Notes: generated by a model from the sequence alone, not told the origin. A stretch of DNA of 64,000 nucleotides from Massilia sp. erpn (GCF_024400215.1 NZ_CP053748.1:4960001-5024000), one strand, 5' to 3'; shown: positions 34,049 through 44,789, counted from the stretch's first letter. Made by a program: numbers and translations.

Positions 34049-34981
34049 TTATGAATCTTGGGCCAGGCGCCGATCCAGCACGGCTTCCAGCCCCTGCAAA
34101 TCGGCATGCAGGCGGGCGCGCATGATGCCCAGCAGCTCTTGCGCAAAGCTGCCCAGCGGCTTCCCGGCCGGCATGGCGAGGATGCAGCCATACTCCAGCT
34201 TTTCCGAGAAGCGCCGCAGCACCACGCCGTGATCGAGATAGTCGAGGGCAGTGACGGGATTGACCACGGCCACGCCAACGCCATGCCGTACCAACTCGCA
34301 CAGACTGAGGGAAAACGGCGTTTCCACCACCGTCGATGGCGTCACGCCATGGGCCTGGAAGATGCCATCCAACTGGGCGCTGGCGCCGTCTTCGGGATTC
34401 AAGGAGAGGAAGGGATAGCGCGCCAGATCCTGCGGCGTGATCAGCTTGCGCCGCGCCAGCGGGTGGCCGGGCGGTAGCGCCACCACGCCGTTATAGCGCG
34501 CAAATTCGGAGTGCTCCAGACCAAGCAGGGACACCTCGTCGGCCATCAGCCCGATATCGGCTTCGCCCGCCAGCAGGCGCGCCCTCACCTCGCGCGAAGC
34601 CATGATCTGCAGCGACACCGTGACCTTGCGCTTTTGCAGATCGAGTCCGCCCAGCACGCGCGGCAAAAAGCCCACGCCCAGGCCCGGCAGGCTGGCGATG
34701 CGCAGCCGTCCGGCGCCGAATTGGCGCAGGCTGCGCAGCCGGTGCTCGATCGCATCCAGTCCGACGAAACAGCGGTTGACTTCCGCCAGCAGCGCTTCCG
34801 CTTCCTGGGTCGGATGCAGCTTGCCGCGCACGCGCTGGAACAAGGGCATGCCGGCGTGTTCTTCCAGCCGCCGCAGCGACTGGCTGATGGCGGGTTGGCT
34901 CACGCCCAGCAGGCGCGCCGCCTTGCTGGCCGATCCGGATGTGATGACGGCCCTGAAGACCTCGATTTCCCTTAGTAGCAT
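34049..34981 (-). CDS. LysR-family transcriptional regulator
   Basis: 310 residues from ATG 34981. The longer frame overlaps the divergent aminotransferase. The N-terminal helix-turn-helix (VFRAVITSGSASKAARLLGVSQPAISQSLRRLEEHAG) and the LysR substrate-binding domain (GRLRIASLPGLGVGFLPRVL onward) are complete. It is divergent from the class-V aminotransferase, with a T-N11-A palindrome at its own start codon. It likely controls that gene and itself. The effector is perhaps an amino-acid-like substrate of the enzyme, which is inference. Confidence 0.9.
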   Translation of the reverse strand: MLLREIEVFRAVITSGSASKAARLLGVSQPAISQSLRRLEEHAGMPLFQRVRGKLHPTQEAEALLAEVNRCFVGLDAIEHRLRSLRQFGAGRLRIASLPGLGVGFLPRVLGGLDLQKRKVTVSLQIMASREVRARLLAGEADIGLMADEVSLLGLEHSEFARYNGVVALPPGHPLARRKLITPQDLARYPFLSLNPEDGASAQLDGIFQAHGVTPSTVVETPFSLSLCELVRHGVGVAVVNPVTALDYLDHGVVLRRFSEKLEYGCILAMPAGKPLGSFAQELLGIMRARLHADLQGLEAVLDRRLAQDS

Positions 34982-34997
34982 ATAAGAACAGCTTATA
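34981..34997. promoter_or_regulatory. LysR-type operator (T-N11-A palindrome)
   Basis: TATAAG-AACAG-CTTATA: 6-bp perfect arms around 5 bases, containing T-N11-A (34983 to 34995). It overlaps the lysR-type start codon and is 80 bases from the aminotransferase start, as expected for an autoregulated divergent pair. Confidence 0.6.
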
Positions 34998-35077
34998 GAA
35001 CAAAAACCCGGGAGGCAAGCTGCAAGCTGCCGGCCGGGCATACAATGAAGCCACTTTTTCACCATATTGGAGATTGT

Positions 35078-36250
35078 GTGATTAACGAAGAAAGCTACTG
35101 GGACGGCATCGCCGCCCAATACGATGTGGCCCCCGGCTACGTCAATCTGGAACATGGCTATTTCGGCGCCATGGCGCGTCCCGTCATGGAGGAATACAAG
35201 CGCCAGATCGAACTGCTCAACACCAGCAATACGTACTTCCTGCGTGAGGACTACGATCCGAAGAGCAGCGAGACCGTGCGCGCCCGCATCGCCGCCGCCG
35301 TCGGCTGCGCACCGGACGAGATCGCGCTCACGCGCGGCGCCACCGAAGCCTTGCGCCACTTAATCTTTAGTTATAGGCCGCTGCAGGCTGGCGACACCGT
35401 CATGCTGTCCGACGTCGACTACGACAGCATGACGCGCGCCATGCACGCCCTGCGCGAACTGCGCGGCGCCGAGGTGGTGCAGATCGCCTTGCCCGAAGCG
35501 CCCACCACGCAAGCCATCCTGGACGCCTACGCCCAGGCTTTCGACGCCCATCCGCGCACCCGCCTGCTGCTGCTGACCCACGTCAGCCACAAGACCGGCC
35601 AGCTGATGCCGGTGGCCGAACTGGCCGAGATGGCGCGGGCGCGCGGCATCGACACCATCTGCGACGCGGCCCAATCCTGGGGCCAGATCGATTTCAAGGT
35701 GGGCGACCTGAAATCCGACTTCGCCGGCTTCAACCTGCATAAGTGGATGGGCGCGCCGCTCGGCGTGGGCTTCATGTACATCCGCAAGGAACGCCTCGAC
35801 GATATCGCCATCGATCCATCCGGCGACCGCTATGCGCCGCACGATATCCGCGCCCGCACCAACACCGGCACCACCAACACCGCCAATGTGCTGACCGTGC
35901 CCGCCGCGCTCGATTTCCACGACGCCATCGGCGGCGCGCGCAAGGCGGCACGCCTGCGCCAGTTGCGCGATCGCTGGGTGGACCAGGTGCGCGGCCTGTC
36001 TGGCCTGCAATTGCTGGTGCGCGACGAGGCCGAAGCTTGCGGCGGCATCACTTCCTTCCGTCTGGCTGGTCAGACCGGCTGGGAGGAAAACCAGGCTTTG
36101 GCCCGCCGCCTGCTCGACGACTTCGGCGTCTTCACCGTGGCGCGCAAGGGTTTGGCAGGCGGCGCCTGCGTGCGCGTGACCCCGGCCCTGAGCAACCGTC
36201 TGGCGGATCTCGATCAACTCGCTAGTGCATTGAAAGTAATTGCAGGCTGA
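35078..36250 (+). CDS. Class V aminotransferase (PLP; isopenicillin N epimerase / desulfurase-like)
   Basis: 390 residues from GTG 35078. An ATG at 35045 is in frame but has no ribosome site and lies within a TACAAT -10-like motif, whereas TTGGAG (35067-35072) suits the GTG. Fold-type I features: GYVNLEHGYFGAM, TRGATEALRHLIF, HVSHKTGQLMPV, DAAQSWGQ (PLP Asp) and the Schiff-base Lys in FNLHKWMGAPLG, then NTGTTNTANVL. It belongs to the epimerase/lyase-like branch rather than IscS. The substrate is unknown. It is probably controlled by the divergent LysR protein. Confidence 0.85.
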   Translation: MINEESYWDGIAAQYDVAPGYVNLEHGYFGAMARPVMEEYKRQIELLNTSNTYFLREDYDPKSSETVRARIAAAVGCAPDEIALTRGATEALRHLIFSYRPLQAGDTVMLSDVDYDSMTRAMHALRELRGAEVVQIALPEAPTTQAILDAYAQAFDAHPRTRLLLLTHVSHKTGQLMPVAELAEMARARGIDTICDAAQSWGQIDFKVGDLKSDFAGFNLHKWMGAPLGVGFMYIRKERLDDIAIDPSGDRYAPHDIRARTNTGTTNTANVLTVPAALDFHDAIGGARKAARLRQLRDRWVDQVRGLSGLQLLVRDEAEACGGITSFRLAGQTGWEENQALARRLLDDFGVFTVARKGLAGGACVRVTPALSNRLADLDQLASALKVIAG

Positions 36251-36440
36251 TTTTCCGCAAGGAGCTGTTGTTTTTTCGTCAAACCAATCGTGCGCCGGGG
36301 AAATTTTCCGCATTGCAAAATAGACACTTAAATTAGTGCCTGAATACAAAGTTTTGCATGCAATTTGGCGGCGGCAACGCTACACTCGTTACTGCCATTA
36401 CCAATGGTCCCGGTTCTTTCACCTTGCCCACTAGCGCGAC

Positions 36441-37424
36441 TTGAGAACACTACTCTTTCGAAAGACTGGACACACGCTTCCGGCGGCGGCCTTGGCGGCC
36501 CTGCTGCTGGGCACCTTACCCGCCCAAGCCGAGCTGGCCGAGGGCGGCGGGCGCCAGGCACCGGCCGACAGCATCGCCGTGGTCTATCCCGACATTGGCG
36601 ACCCCTACCGCAAAGTATTTGCGGAAATCATCGACGGCATCGAGGATGAAACCAGGATGCGTGTGCGCGGCTACCCGGTCGGCCCGCACGCCGACCTGGC
36701 CGAGTTGCGCATCCAGTTGCGCCGCAGCGGCAGCAAGCTGGTGATCGCCCTGGGGCGCCAAGGCGTGAAAGCGGCCAGCGGCGCCGATCTGGTGGCCGGC
36801 ATGGTGGTGGGCGGCATCAGTTCCGCACCGGACAGCGAACGCTTGCGCGGCATCACGCTGTCGCCCGACCCAGCCTTGCTATTTAGTCATCTCAAAGCCT
36901 TATTGCCTTCACTAAGACGTATCACTGTGGTGTATAACCCACAGAATAACCATGCCCTGATCAAGCTCGCGCAGGAGGCGGCGCGCAGCCAGGGACTCGA
37001 TTTGCAAGCCCTGGAAGCGGCCGATCTGGCCGGCGCCGTGCGCCGCTACGAACAGGCTTTTGCCGCTGCCGACAACCGCTATGACGCGCTCTGGCTGCCG
37101 CAGGACAACACCACCGTCGACGAGGCCATCATCCTGCCCATGGTGCTGAAAGAGTCATGGAACCGCAGCCTGCCAATCTTCTCCAGCAGCATGCTGCACG
37201 TCAAGAAAGGCGTGCTGTTCGCCTTGTACCCGAACAATTTTGAACTGGGCCGCGAACTCGCCAGTCTGGCGGTGGACGTGCTCAATGGCGACAATACGCG
37301 CCAAGGTCTCAATCCGCTGCGCAGCGTGCGCAGCGCCCTCAACTGGCGCACGGCCAACCACATCGGTTTGAATCTCGACCCAGGCCGCCAGCGCAACTTC
37401 GACGCCATCTTCCCAGAACCTTAA
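36441..37424 (+). CDS. ABC_sub_bind-type periplasmic protein (first copy)
   Basis: 327 residues with a TTG start, then a signal peptide (ending AQA). It is a type-I periplasmic binding fold of the ABC_sub_bind (TrpX-like) family: SIAVVYPDIGDPYRKVFAE, GSKLVIALGRQGVKAAS, LRRITVVYNPQNN, ALWLPQDNTTVDEAIILP and GVLFALYPNNFELGRELA. No permease or ATPase gene is near. With its paralogue it precedes a large sensor kinase, so I infer a sensory (co-receptor) rather than transport role. Confidence 0.8.
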   Translation: MRTLLFRKTGHTLPAAALAALLLGTLPAQAELAEGGGRQAPADSIAVVYPDIGDPYRKVFAEIIDGIEDETRMRVRGYPVGPHADLAELRIQLRRSGSKLVIALGRQGVKAASGADLVAGMVVGGISSAPDSERLRGITLSPDPALLFSHLKALLPSLRRITVVYNPQNNHALIKLAQEAARSQGLDLQALEAADLAGAVRRYEQAFAAADNRYDALWLPQDNTTVDEAIILPMVLKESWNRSLPIFSSSMLHVKKGVLFALYPNNFELGRELASLAVDVLNGDNTRQGLNPLRSVRSALNWRTANHIGLNLDPGRQRNFDAIFPEP

Positions 37425-37571
37425 ATATGCGACTTAGCGGATAGTAAATTTCTTTCTCTTAACCAACAGAGCGCATATACTAAGCACAGCCTTTGTCCTT
37501 GTGCCGGATGAAAGATTGCATTGGCATTGCCAATAAGAATCAATGGCTGCGGGACAGCAATGGAATATGGA

Positions 37572-38726
37572 ATGATTAAAAAGACAACTCACCAGCGCGG
37601 CCTGTTGCGGGCCGCATGTATCGCCGCTTTCGCCTTCGCCTCGGCCCTGCTGCTGGCCGGTCCTGCCCATGCCCTGGACTCGGGAGAAATGGCGGAATCG
37701 CCGCTGCCGCCCCTGTTCGAGATGCAGGGCAGCGCGCGCGATTCCGTCGGCGCCGTGTTCGACCGCATCGAGTCCGGCGGCCCCTTGCTGCGCGCCGATG
37801 TGCGTCCCGTGACCCTGGCCCAGCTCGAAGAGCAGCTGCGCCGTCCCGATGTGCAGGCCTCGATCGGCAAGGGCACCATCGCCGTGCTGTATCCGAATGT
37901 GGAACAGCCCTTCCGCGCCGCCTTCCTCAGCATGATCCAGGGCATCGAGGACCGCACCAAGCTGCGCGTGCGCAGCTATGCGGTGGACGCCAAATCCGAC
38001 CCCGCCGAACTGAATTCCCTGCTTAAGCAGAACGGCACCAAGGTCGTGATCGCGCTCGGCCGCCAGGGCTTGAATGCGACCTCGGGCCTGGACCGCGAAA
38101 TCTCGGTGCTGGTGGGCGGCGTGCTGCTGCTGTCCGATGCCGAGAACGTGGCCGGCATCAGCCTGACGCCCGATCCGGCCCTGCTGTTCAGCCGCCTGCG
38201 CGTGCTGCTGCCGGACCTGCGCCGCGTCATCGTCGTCTACAACCCGAAAAACAGCGAATGGCTGATCAAGCTGGCGCGCGAAGCGGCCCGCGCCCAGGGC
38301 CTGGAGCTGGTGGCCCACATCGCCACCGATATGGCGCGCGCCGCCCAGCTCTACCCCACCCTGATCGCCGGCGCAGACAGCCGCCGCGACGCGGTCTGGC
38401 TGCCGCACGACAGCACCACCGTGGAGGAAAGCACCATCCTGCCGCTGGTGCTGCGTGAAACCTGGAATAACGGCGTGCCGCTGTTCTCCAGCAATGTGCT
38501 GCATGTGAAAAAGGGTGCGCTGTTTGCCATGGCCCCCAACAATGTGGAGCTGGGGCGCACGCTGGCCAGTTCCGCCATGAGCTTGATCGCGGGCGACGGC
38601 CGCCGCCGCCTCATGCCGCTACGCGAGGTGCAAACCGCGATCAATGTCCGTACCGCCAACCATGTAGGTCTGCATCTGGGCGACCAGCAGCAGCGCAGTT
38701 TCGATTTCGTGTTTCCGCAACCTTAA
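37572..38726 (+). CDS. ABC_sub_bind-type periplasmic protein (second copy)
   Basis: 384 residues from ATG 37572 (ATG 37560 is possible). A signal peptide ends at HALDSGE. It is clearly paralogous to the previous protein (GTIAVLYPNVEQPFRAAF, GTKVVIALGRQGLNATS, RRVIVVYNPKNSEWLIK, AVWLPHDSTTVEESTILP, GALFAMAPNNVELGRTLA) with an extra N-terminal segment of about 70 residues. It ends 42 bases before the hybrid kinase on the same strand and probably forms an operon with it. Confidence 0.82.
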   Translation: MIKKTTHQRGLLRAACIAAFAFASALLLAGPAHALDSGEMAESPLPPLFEMQGSARDSVGAVFDRIESGGPLLRADVRPVTLAQLEEQLRRPDVQASIGKGTIAVLYPNVEQPFRAAFLSMIQGIEDRTKLRVRSYAVDAKSDPAELNSLLKQNGTKVVIALGRQGLNATSGLDREISVLVGGVLLLSDAENVAGISLTPDPALLFSRLRVLLPDLRRVIVVYNPKNSEWLIKLAREAARAQGLELVAHIATDMARAAQLYPTLIAGADSRRDAVWLPHDSTTVEESTILPLVLRETWNNGVPLFSSNVLHVKKGALFAMAPNNVELGRTLASSAMSLIAGDGRRRLMPLREVQTAINVRTANHVGLHLGDQQQRSFDFVFPQP

Positions 38727-38768
38727 GTTTCAGCGGCGACTCCCATTTGACATCTGAGCCCGGCCGCC

Positions 38769-41700
38769 ATGTTTCAACATTTTTTACGCCGTACTGAATT
38801 CCGCCGCCAACTGACAGTCATCATCTCGGCCGCCATTCTCGGCCTGGCGCTGTTTTCTTCGCTGATGAACTCATGGCAGGCCAGCGCGCGCATGCGCGAC
38901 TATTTTATTGAACAGGGCCAGCGCATCGCCGAGAATCTGGCGCGCCAGAGTACCCTGGCCTTGCTCTATCATTCGCCGGAAAACGCGCGCGAGGTGGTGG
39001 GCGCCACCCTCGCTTTCCCCGACGTGGCCGGGGTGCAGATCAGCGACGCCAAGCAATCGGTGCTGCTGGCCCAGGCCGAAGGCGGCAAGCAGCTGCCGCA
39101 ATTCCCCAAAGGCGTGGGCGCGGCGCCCGTCAAGGCCAGCCTGGTGGGCGAAACCGGCGATGCCTGGCAATTCGGCGCACCCGTCTACGGCGGCCAGGCC
39201 GAGGCCACACCCTTCGATGTGCAGGACCACCAGCCGCAATTGCTCGGTTATGTCCACGTGCAGGTCGGCAAAGGCACGCTGGACCGGCTCACCATGTCCC
39301 TCCTGCTGGGCAATCTGGCGCTGACGCTGTCGTTCGCCGTGATCCTGCTTGGCCTGGTGCGCCTGCTGACGCGCCATATGATCAATCCCCTCAACGCCCT
39401 GCTTGGCCTAATGCACCGTGCCGAAGCCGGCGAATCGGGCATGCGCGCCGCGCCGGAAGGCCCGCGCGACCTGGTGGAGATGGCGCATGCCTTCAACCAG
39501 ATGATGAGCGTTCTGGAACAGCGCGAGGCGGAGTTGAAGGAATCGCGCGACGCCGCCGTAAACATGGCGCAGATGAAGGCGCAATTCGCCGCCACCGTCA
39601 GCCACGAGGTGCGCACGCCGCTGAACGGCGTGGTCGGCATGCTGGACATGCTGAAGGAAATGCACCTGAATCAGCGCCAGCAGGAATGCGTGGACGTGGC
39701 CTGGAATTCCTCGCGCACCCTGATCGACCTGATTAACAATATCCTCGACTTCTCCAAGATGGAGGCGGGCAAGCTGTCGCTGGAAGAAGCTGATTTCGAC
39801 CTGCGCAAGCTGCTGGAGGAAGCGGTCGAGCTGATCGCCCGTCCGGCCCAGCAAAAAGGCCTGGACGTGGTGTATCTGCTGGACGCCGACGTGCCGGTCC
39901 GCATCAAGGGCGATGCGCTGCGCCTGCGCCAGATCCTGGTCAACCTGCTGGGCAATGCGGTGAAGTTCACCGAACAGGGCGAAGTCTGCGTCCAGGTCAG
40001 CATGGCGGCCCAGCATGAGATGGATGGCTTCGGCCTGCGCTTTGAAGTGCGCGACAGCGGCATCGGCATGAGTCCCCAGGCGCAGCAGCATGTCTTTGAA
40101 TCCTATGTGCAGCCCGATCCCTCGACCACGCGCCGCTACGGCGGCACCGGCCTGGGTCTGGCCATCTGCAAGCAGCTGGTGGAACTGCTGGGCGGCGAGA
40201 TCGGCGTCAGCAGCACGCCAGGCCAGGGCACGACTTTCGTCTTCTCCGTGCGCTGCCATCGCGCCGCCGAAGAATGCCCGCAAGCGGCGGCAGCAGCGGC
40301 CGACAAGAGTCTGGCCGGCCTGCGCGCCATGGTGCTCGACGCCAGCCCCGGCGTGCGCAACTTCCTGCGCCAGAGCATGGAGCAGCAAGGCATGCGCTGC
40401 TTCGCCGCCGCCGCCGCCGACAGCGCCATGGCCGAACTGCATGGCGCCTACGCCGCCGGCACGCCTTACGATGTCGCCATTCTCAATCTCGGCACCCACG
40501 ACGACAGCGGGGTCGACCTGGCCACCCGCATCGGTTCGGCCGGACTGGCGCCGCATATCCTGCTGCTCGACCGCTATGGCAGCGCCAGCGGCGACAGCAC
40601 CGCCCATAGCATGCACCCGGCCCACGCCGCACTGGCCAAGCCGCTGCGCCACGAGCGCCTGCTGAAAGCCCTGCGCTCCCTGCTGGCCGACCATGATGCC
40701 CACGATGCGCATGCACCGGCGCCGCGCTCGGCGCGCGCCATGCCGGAACGCCATTATCGTGTGCTGGTGGCGGAAGACAACCGCACCAACCAGCTGGTGG
40801 CGGCAGGCATGCTGTCGATGAACGGCTGCGTTTGCGAATTCGCCTCCAATGGCCACGAGGCCGTGCTGGCGGCTCAGCGCAACCGCTATGACCTGATCCT
40901 GATGGATTGCAGCATGCCGGAAATGGATGGCTACGAAGCCACCGCCCATATCCGCCTGGCCGAAGAGGCGCTGGGACGGCGCGTGCCGATCGTGGCGATG
41001 ACGGCCAATACCCAGCGCGGCGACGCCGAGAAATGCCTGGCGGCCGGCATGGACGATTACCTCGCCAAGCCGATCACCCTGATCGAGCTGCGCCACAAGC
41101 TGGAACGCTGGCTGCCGCACGGCGCCACGCCGCCCGCTCCCGCGGCATCGGCGGCGCCCGCAGCGCAGGCTCCCGCACCGGTCCAGGCGCCGGCCAGCGG
41201 CCACGCCATCGTCGCCCTGCACGACCGCGCCGTCGCCGCCATCCAGCAGGAAGAAGAACCGCCGGTCGACCGCGCCGTCTTCGACAAGCTGCGTGAAATC
41301 CTGGGCGCCTCGCTGCCGCATGCGATCCTACCCTTCATGGAAGATTCGCCCACTTACCTGAACGAGCTGGAACACGCCGTCCGCGACGGCAATGCCGACC
41401 TGGCGCGCGCGCGCGCCCACTCACTGAAAGGCGCGGCCGGCAATCTGGGCGCAACGCATCTGGCCCACCTGGCCCAGCGCGCCGAGGAAATGGCGATCGG
41501 CCACCGCCTGGAAAACATCGCCGCCATGCTGCAGGACATGCGCAACGCCTACCACGAGGTCGCCACCTTCCTCGCGCCCGAAGTGCGCGGCAAGGTGCTC
41601 GATACCGAACTGGATATGGCCGAACTGGCCCACGTGCTGGTGGTGGACGACGACCGCAGCACGCGCACCACCCTGCGCTACATCCTGCAAAGGGACGGCT

Positions 41701-43316
41701 TCCGCGTGGAAGAAGCGGCCGACGGCGCCGAAGCGCTGGCCATGCTGAAACGCTGCCAGCCCGACGTGATCCTGATGGACGCCGTGATGCCGGTGATGGA
41801 TGGCTTCACGGCCTGCGCCCGCATGCAGGAAATTCCCGGCGCCAGCGCCATTCCGGTGCTGATGATCACCGCCCTGCAGGACAATTCCTCGGTGGAGCGC
41901 GCCTTCGCCGCCGGCGCCAGCGACTACATTCCCAAGCCGATCCACTACGCCGTGCTGTCGCAGCGTGTGCGCCGCATCATCGAAGCCAACCGCGCCGAGA
42001 AGCGCATCCGCCACCTGGCCTACAACGACCTGCTGACCGGACTGCCCAACCGCACCCTGTTCTTCGAACTGCTGGCGCAGGGTATCGAGGAAGCGGCCAA
42101 GCGCGAGCACCAGCTGGCCGTGCTGTTCATGGACCTGGACCGCTTCAAGTACGTCAACGACAATCTCGGCCACGACGTCGGCGACCGCCTGCTGGTGGCA
42201 GTGGCCCAGCGTGTGCGTCACAGCGTGCGCAATGTCGATACCGTGGCGCGCCTGGGCGGCGACGAATTCACCGTGGTGCTGGGCGAACTCGAAGGTCCGG
42301 CGGCGGCGGCTGCCGCGGCCCACAATATCTGCCGCGTGCTGGCCACCCCGTTCCAGATCGACGGCCACGATATCTTCGTCACCAGCAGCGTGGGCATCGC
42401 CATTTACCCGCACGACGGCAAGGACGTGGCGACCCTGGTCAAGCATGCCGACAGCGCCATGTACCGCGCCAAGAAGACCAATACCGGCTTCAAGTTCTAC
42501 GAAGCGTCGATGGAGCAGTCGATCAGCGAGCATGTGCGCATGGAGAGCGATCTGCGGCGCGCCATGGAACAGCAGCAGCTGGAAGTGTTCTACCAGCCGC
42601 AGGCCATGCTGGAAAACGGCCATATCGTCGGCATGGAAGCGCTGGTACGCTGGCGCCATCCGACGCGCGGCATGGTACCGCCGTCCGAATTCATCCCGCT
42701 GGCCGAGGAAACCGGCTTGATCAATCCGCTGGGCGAATGGGTGCTGCATACCGCCTGCGCCCAGCTCAAGGCCTGGCTGGACGACGGCCTGCCGCCGCTG
42801 CGCGTGGCCGTGAACATCTCGGCACGTCAACTGCTGCAGAAGGACTTCGCCGATTCGGTGGAAGCGGCCCTGAACACCACCGGCCTGGCGCCGCAGTACC
42901 TGGAGCTGGAGATCACTGAAACCACGCTGATGGAAAACGCGCAGGAAACGCTGCAGGCCCTGCACCAGCTGCGCAATCTCGGCGTGCGCCTGTCGATTGA
43001 CGATTTCGGCACCGGCTATTCCTCGCTGTCCTATCTGAAGCGCTTCCCGGTCGACATTATCAAGATCGACCGCTCCTTCGTGCGCGACGTGCCGCATGAT
43101 ACGGACGATGCGGCCATCGTCACCGCCATCATCGCGCTGGCCCACAGCCTGCGCCTGGAAGTGGTGGCCGAAGGTGTGGAGACCGAAGCCCAGCTGCGCT
43201 TCCTGCGTTCGCGCCAATGCGATCTGCTGCAAGGCTACCACCTCAGCCCCGCCGTCCCGGCCGACGAGTTTGCCCGCCTGGTGCGCGAGCGCGAAGCCCT
43301 GCAGCTGAACGCCTGA
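38769..43316 (+). CDS. Hybrid sensor kinase with REC-REC-Hpt-REC-GGDEF-EAL output
   Basis: 1515 residues. Order: membrane helix (about 14-34), a periplasmic CHASE8-like domain (about 40-180), a second helix (about 185-205), HAMP, HisKA with His279 ([12 protein letters not shown]), HATPase (N-box about 395, GGTGLGLAI about 458), and a first receiver (about 515-640) with Asn573 where the phospho-Asp should be. A second receiver (Asp713) follows, then Hpt (His884, [10 protein letters not shown]), a third receiver (Asp1004), GGDEF (1163-1167, intact, with an RxxD inhibitory site RNVD) and EAL (1290-1292, with [10 protein letters not shown] and EGVET). A complete phosphorelay and both c-di-GMP enzymes thus sit in one chain. 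It is probably co-transcribed with the two periplasmic proteins. Confidence 0.92.
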   Translation: MFQHFLRRTEFRRQLTVIISAAILGLALFSSLMNSWQASARMRDYFIEQGQRIAENLARQSTLALLYHSPENAREVVGATLAFPDVAGVQISDAKQSVLLAQAEGGKQLPQFPKGVGAAPVKASLVGETGDAWQFGAPVYGGQAEATPFDVQDHQPQLLGYVHVQVGKGTLDRLTMSLLLGNLALTLSFAVILLGLVRLLTRHMINPLNALLGLMHRAEAGESGMRAAPEGPRDLVEMAHAFNQMMSVLEQREAELKESRDAAVNMAQMKAQFAATVSHEVRTPLNGVVGMLDMLKEMHLNQRQQECVDVAWNSSRTLIDLINNILDFSKMEAGKLSLEEADFDLRKLLEEAVELIARPAQQKGLDVVYLLDADVPVRIKGDALRLRQILVNLLGNAVKFTEQGEVCVQVSMAAQHEMDGFGLRFEVRDSGIGMSPQAQQHVFESYVQPDPSTTRRYGGTGLGLAICKQLVELLGGEIGVSSTPGQGTTFVFSVRCHRAAEECPQAAAAAADKSLAGLRAMVLDASPGVRNFLRQSMEQQGMRCFAAAAADSAMAELHGAYAAGTPYDVAILNLGTHDDSGVDLATRIGSAGLAPHILLLDRYGSASGDSTAHSMHPAHAALAKPLRHERLLKALRSLLADHDAHDAHAPAPRSARAMPERHYRVLVAEDNRTNQLVAAGMLSMNGCVCEFASNGHEAVLAAQRNRYDLILMDCSMPEMDGYEATAHIRLAEEALGRRVPIVAMTANTQRGDAEKCLAAGMDDYLAKPITLIELRHKLERWLPHGATPPAPAASAAPAAQAPAPVQAPASGHAIVALHDRAVAAIQQEEEPPVDRAVFDKLREILGASLPHAILPFMEDSPTYLNELEHAVRDGNADLARARAHSLKGAAGNLGATHLAHLAQRAEEMAIGHRLENIAAMLQDMRNAYHEVATFLAPEVRGKVLDTELDMAELAHVLVVDDDRSTRTTLRYILQRDGFRVEEAADGAEALAMLKRCQPDVILMDAVMPVMDGFTACARMQEIPGASAIPVLMITALQDNSSVERAFAAGASDYIPKPIHYAVLSQRVRRIIEANRAEKRIRHLAYNDLLTGLPNRTLFFELLAQGIEEAAKREHQLAVLFMDLDRFKYVNDNLGHDVGDRLLVAVAQRVRHSVRNVDTVARLGGDEFTVVLGELEGPAAAAAAAHNICRVLATPFQIDGHDIFVTSSVGIAIYPHDGKDVATLVKHADSAMYRAKKTNTGFKFYEASMEQSISEHVRMESDLRRAMEQQQLEVFYQPQAMLENGHIVGMEALVRWRHPTRGMVPPSEFIPLAEETGLINPLGEWVLHTACAQLKAWLDDGLPPLRVAVNISARQLLQKDFADSVEAALNTTGLAPQYLELEITETTLMENAQETLQALHQLRNLGVRLSIDDFGTGYSSLSYLKRFPVDIIKIDRSFVRDVPHDTDDAAIVTAIIALAHSLRLEVVAEGVETEAQLRFLRSRQCDLLQGYHLSPAVPADEFARLVREREALQLNA

Positions 43317-43410
43317 TGCCAGCATCGCTTGCTTCCCGCCTCTTTTTTCTTCGGAAGTCGGGATGGTTATCAACAACGCGATGTCCACCTGTGCGCACAC
43401 CGCAACGAGC

Positions 43411-43441
43411 TGGACAAAAAATCGCATGCCTGTGCTAAGAT
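43411..43441 (+). promoter_or_regulatory. Possible promoter of the HD-GYP gene
   Basis: TGGACA (43411-43416) and TAAGAT (43436-43441) are 19 bases apart, a little long. The 249-base gap before the HD-GYP gene otherwise shows no gene. Confidence 0.3.
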
Positions 43442-43565
43442 AGCTTCCATAAGGCAACCTTATCCCCGTTGCCTGTCCGGCGGCCTAGCGCTGCCAACCG
43501 AGTCTCCTTCACCCTGAGCTCCCTTCCTCAACCCTCTGATGAGGCCGCCGTTAGCCTGGCGGGCA

Positions 43566-44789
43566 ATGGATATGCTCAAAAAAATACCGGTAGAAAAAGT
43601 ACGGCAAGGCATGTATTTGCAACAGCTCTGCGGTTCATGGCTGAACTCGCCGTTCTGGCAGACCTCCTTCCCCATCGATGGTCCCGAGCTGGCGCAGCAA
43701 GTCCGCAACTGCGGCGTGCGGGAAATCTGGATCGACACCGCGCGCGGCGTCGATGTGATGGAACAGCCTGCGGACAGCGCAGCGCAGGGGCGGCCGGCCA
43801 GCGCCGCCGCGACGCCGCGTTTCAGCTTCGGCGATGTCGCAAGCGTGAGCGTGGCCGAAGAGCTGGAACGCGCCACCCGCCTGGTGAACCGTTCCAAGGA
43901 AGCCGTTGGCACCATGTTCAACGAGGCACGCATGGGACGGCTGAGCAATGTGGCCAGCGCCATGCCCCTGGTCGAGGAGATCGCCGCCTCCGTGCTGCGC
44001 AATCCGGGCGCCCTGGTCAGCCTGGTGCGCCTGAAGCAAGCCGACGACTACACCTATCTGCACTCGGTCGCCGTGTGCGCGCTGATGGTGGCGCTGGCGC
44101 GCAAGCTCGGCCTGGACGACGAGGAAGTGCGCGAATGCGGCATGGCCGGCCTGCTGCACGATATCGGCAAGATGGCGGTGCCGAACGATATCCTGAACAA
44201 GCCGGGCAAGCTGACGGACGCCGAATTCGGCACCGTCAAAGGCCATCCCTCGGCCGGTCACCGCCTGCTGATCGAGTCCGAGAGCGTGTCGCCCATCGCC
44301 CTCGACGTCTGCCTGCACCACCATGAAAAGTACGATGGCAGCGGCTACCCGCACGGCCTGAAAGGCGAGGAAATCAGCCTGCATGCGCGCATGGGCGCCG
44401 TCTGCGACGTGTACGACGCGATCACGTCCGACCGCCCCTATAAGGCTGGCTGGTGCCCGGCCGAATCGCTGCGCAAGATGGCGGAATGGACCAAGGCCGG
44501 CCACTTCGATCCGGTCATTTTTGCCGCCTTCGTCAAATGCATCGGCATCTATCCGGTCGGCACCCTGGTACGCCTGAAATCCGGCCGCCTCGGCGTGGTG
44601 CTCGACAACACCAAGTCCCTGTTGCAGCCGCAGGTACGCGTCTTCTTCTCGACCAAGTCAACCAGCTATATTCCGCCCGAAACCATCGACCTCGCCCTGC
44701 CCGGCCTGCAGGAATCCATCGCCGCGCGCGAAGACGCCGCCGCCTGGAATTTCCCGGACGTCGACCGCTACTGGCTCACGGCGGCATAA
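43566..44789 (+). CDS. HD-GYP domain c-di-GMP phosphodiesterase
   Basis: 407 residues from ATG 43566 (ATG 43572 is also possible). The N-terminal DUF3391 (IPVEKVRQGMYLQQLCGSW) is followed by a complete HD-GYP domain: HSVAVCALMVALAR, HDIGK (His198-Asp199), GHPSAGHRLL, CLHHHEKYDGSGYP and DVYDAITSDRPYK. It hydrolyses c-di-GMP to pGpG or GMP. It comes 249 bases after the hybrid kinase that holds GGDEF and EAL, so this block encodes synthesis and two kinds of breakdown of the same messenger. Its end overlaps the convergent gene by 22 bases. Confidence 0.93.
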   Translation: MDMLKKIPVEKVRQGMYLQQLCGSWLNSPFWQTSFPIDGPELAQQVRNCGVREIWIDTARGVDVMEQPADSAAQGRPASAAATPRFSFGDVASVSVAEELERATRLVNRSKEAVGTMFNEARMGRLSNVASAMPLVEEIAASVLRNPGALVSLVRLKQADDYTYLHSVAVCALMVALARKLGLDDEEVRECGMAGLLHDIGKMAVPNDILNKPGKLTDAEFGTVKGHPSAGHRLLIESESVSPIALDVCLHHHEKYDGSGYPHGLKGEEISLHARMGAVCDVYDAITSDRPYKAGWCPAESLRKMAEWTKAGHFDPVIFAAFVKCIGIYPVGTLVRLKSGRLGVVLDNTKSLLQPQVRVFFSTKSTSYIPPETIDLALPGLQESIAAREDAAAWNFPDVDRYWLTAA

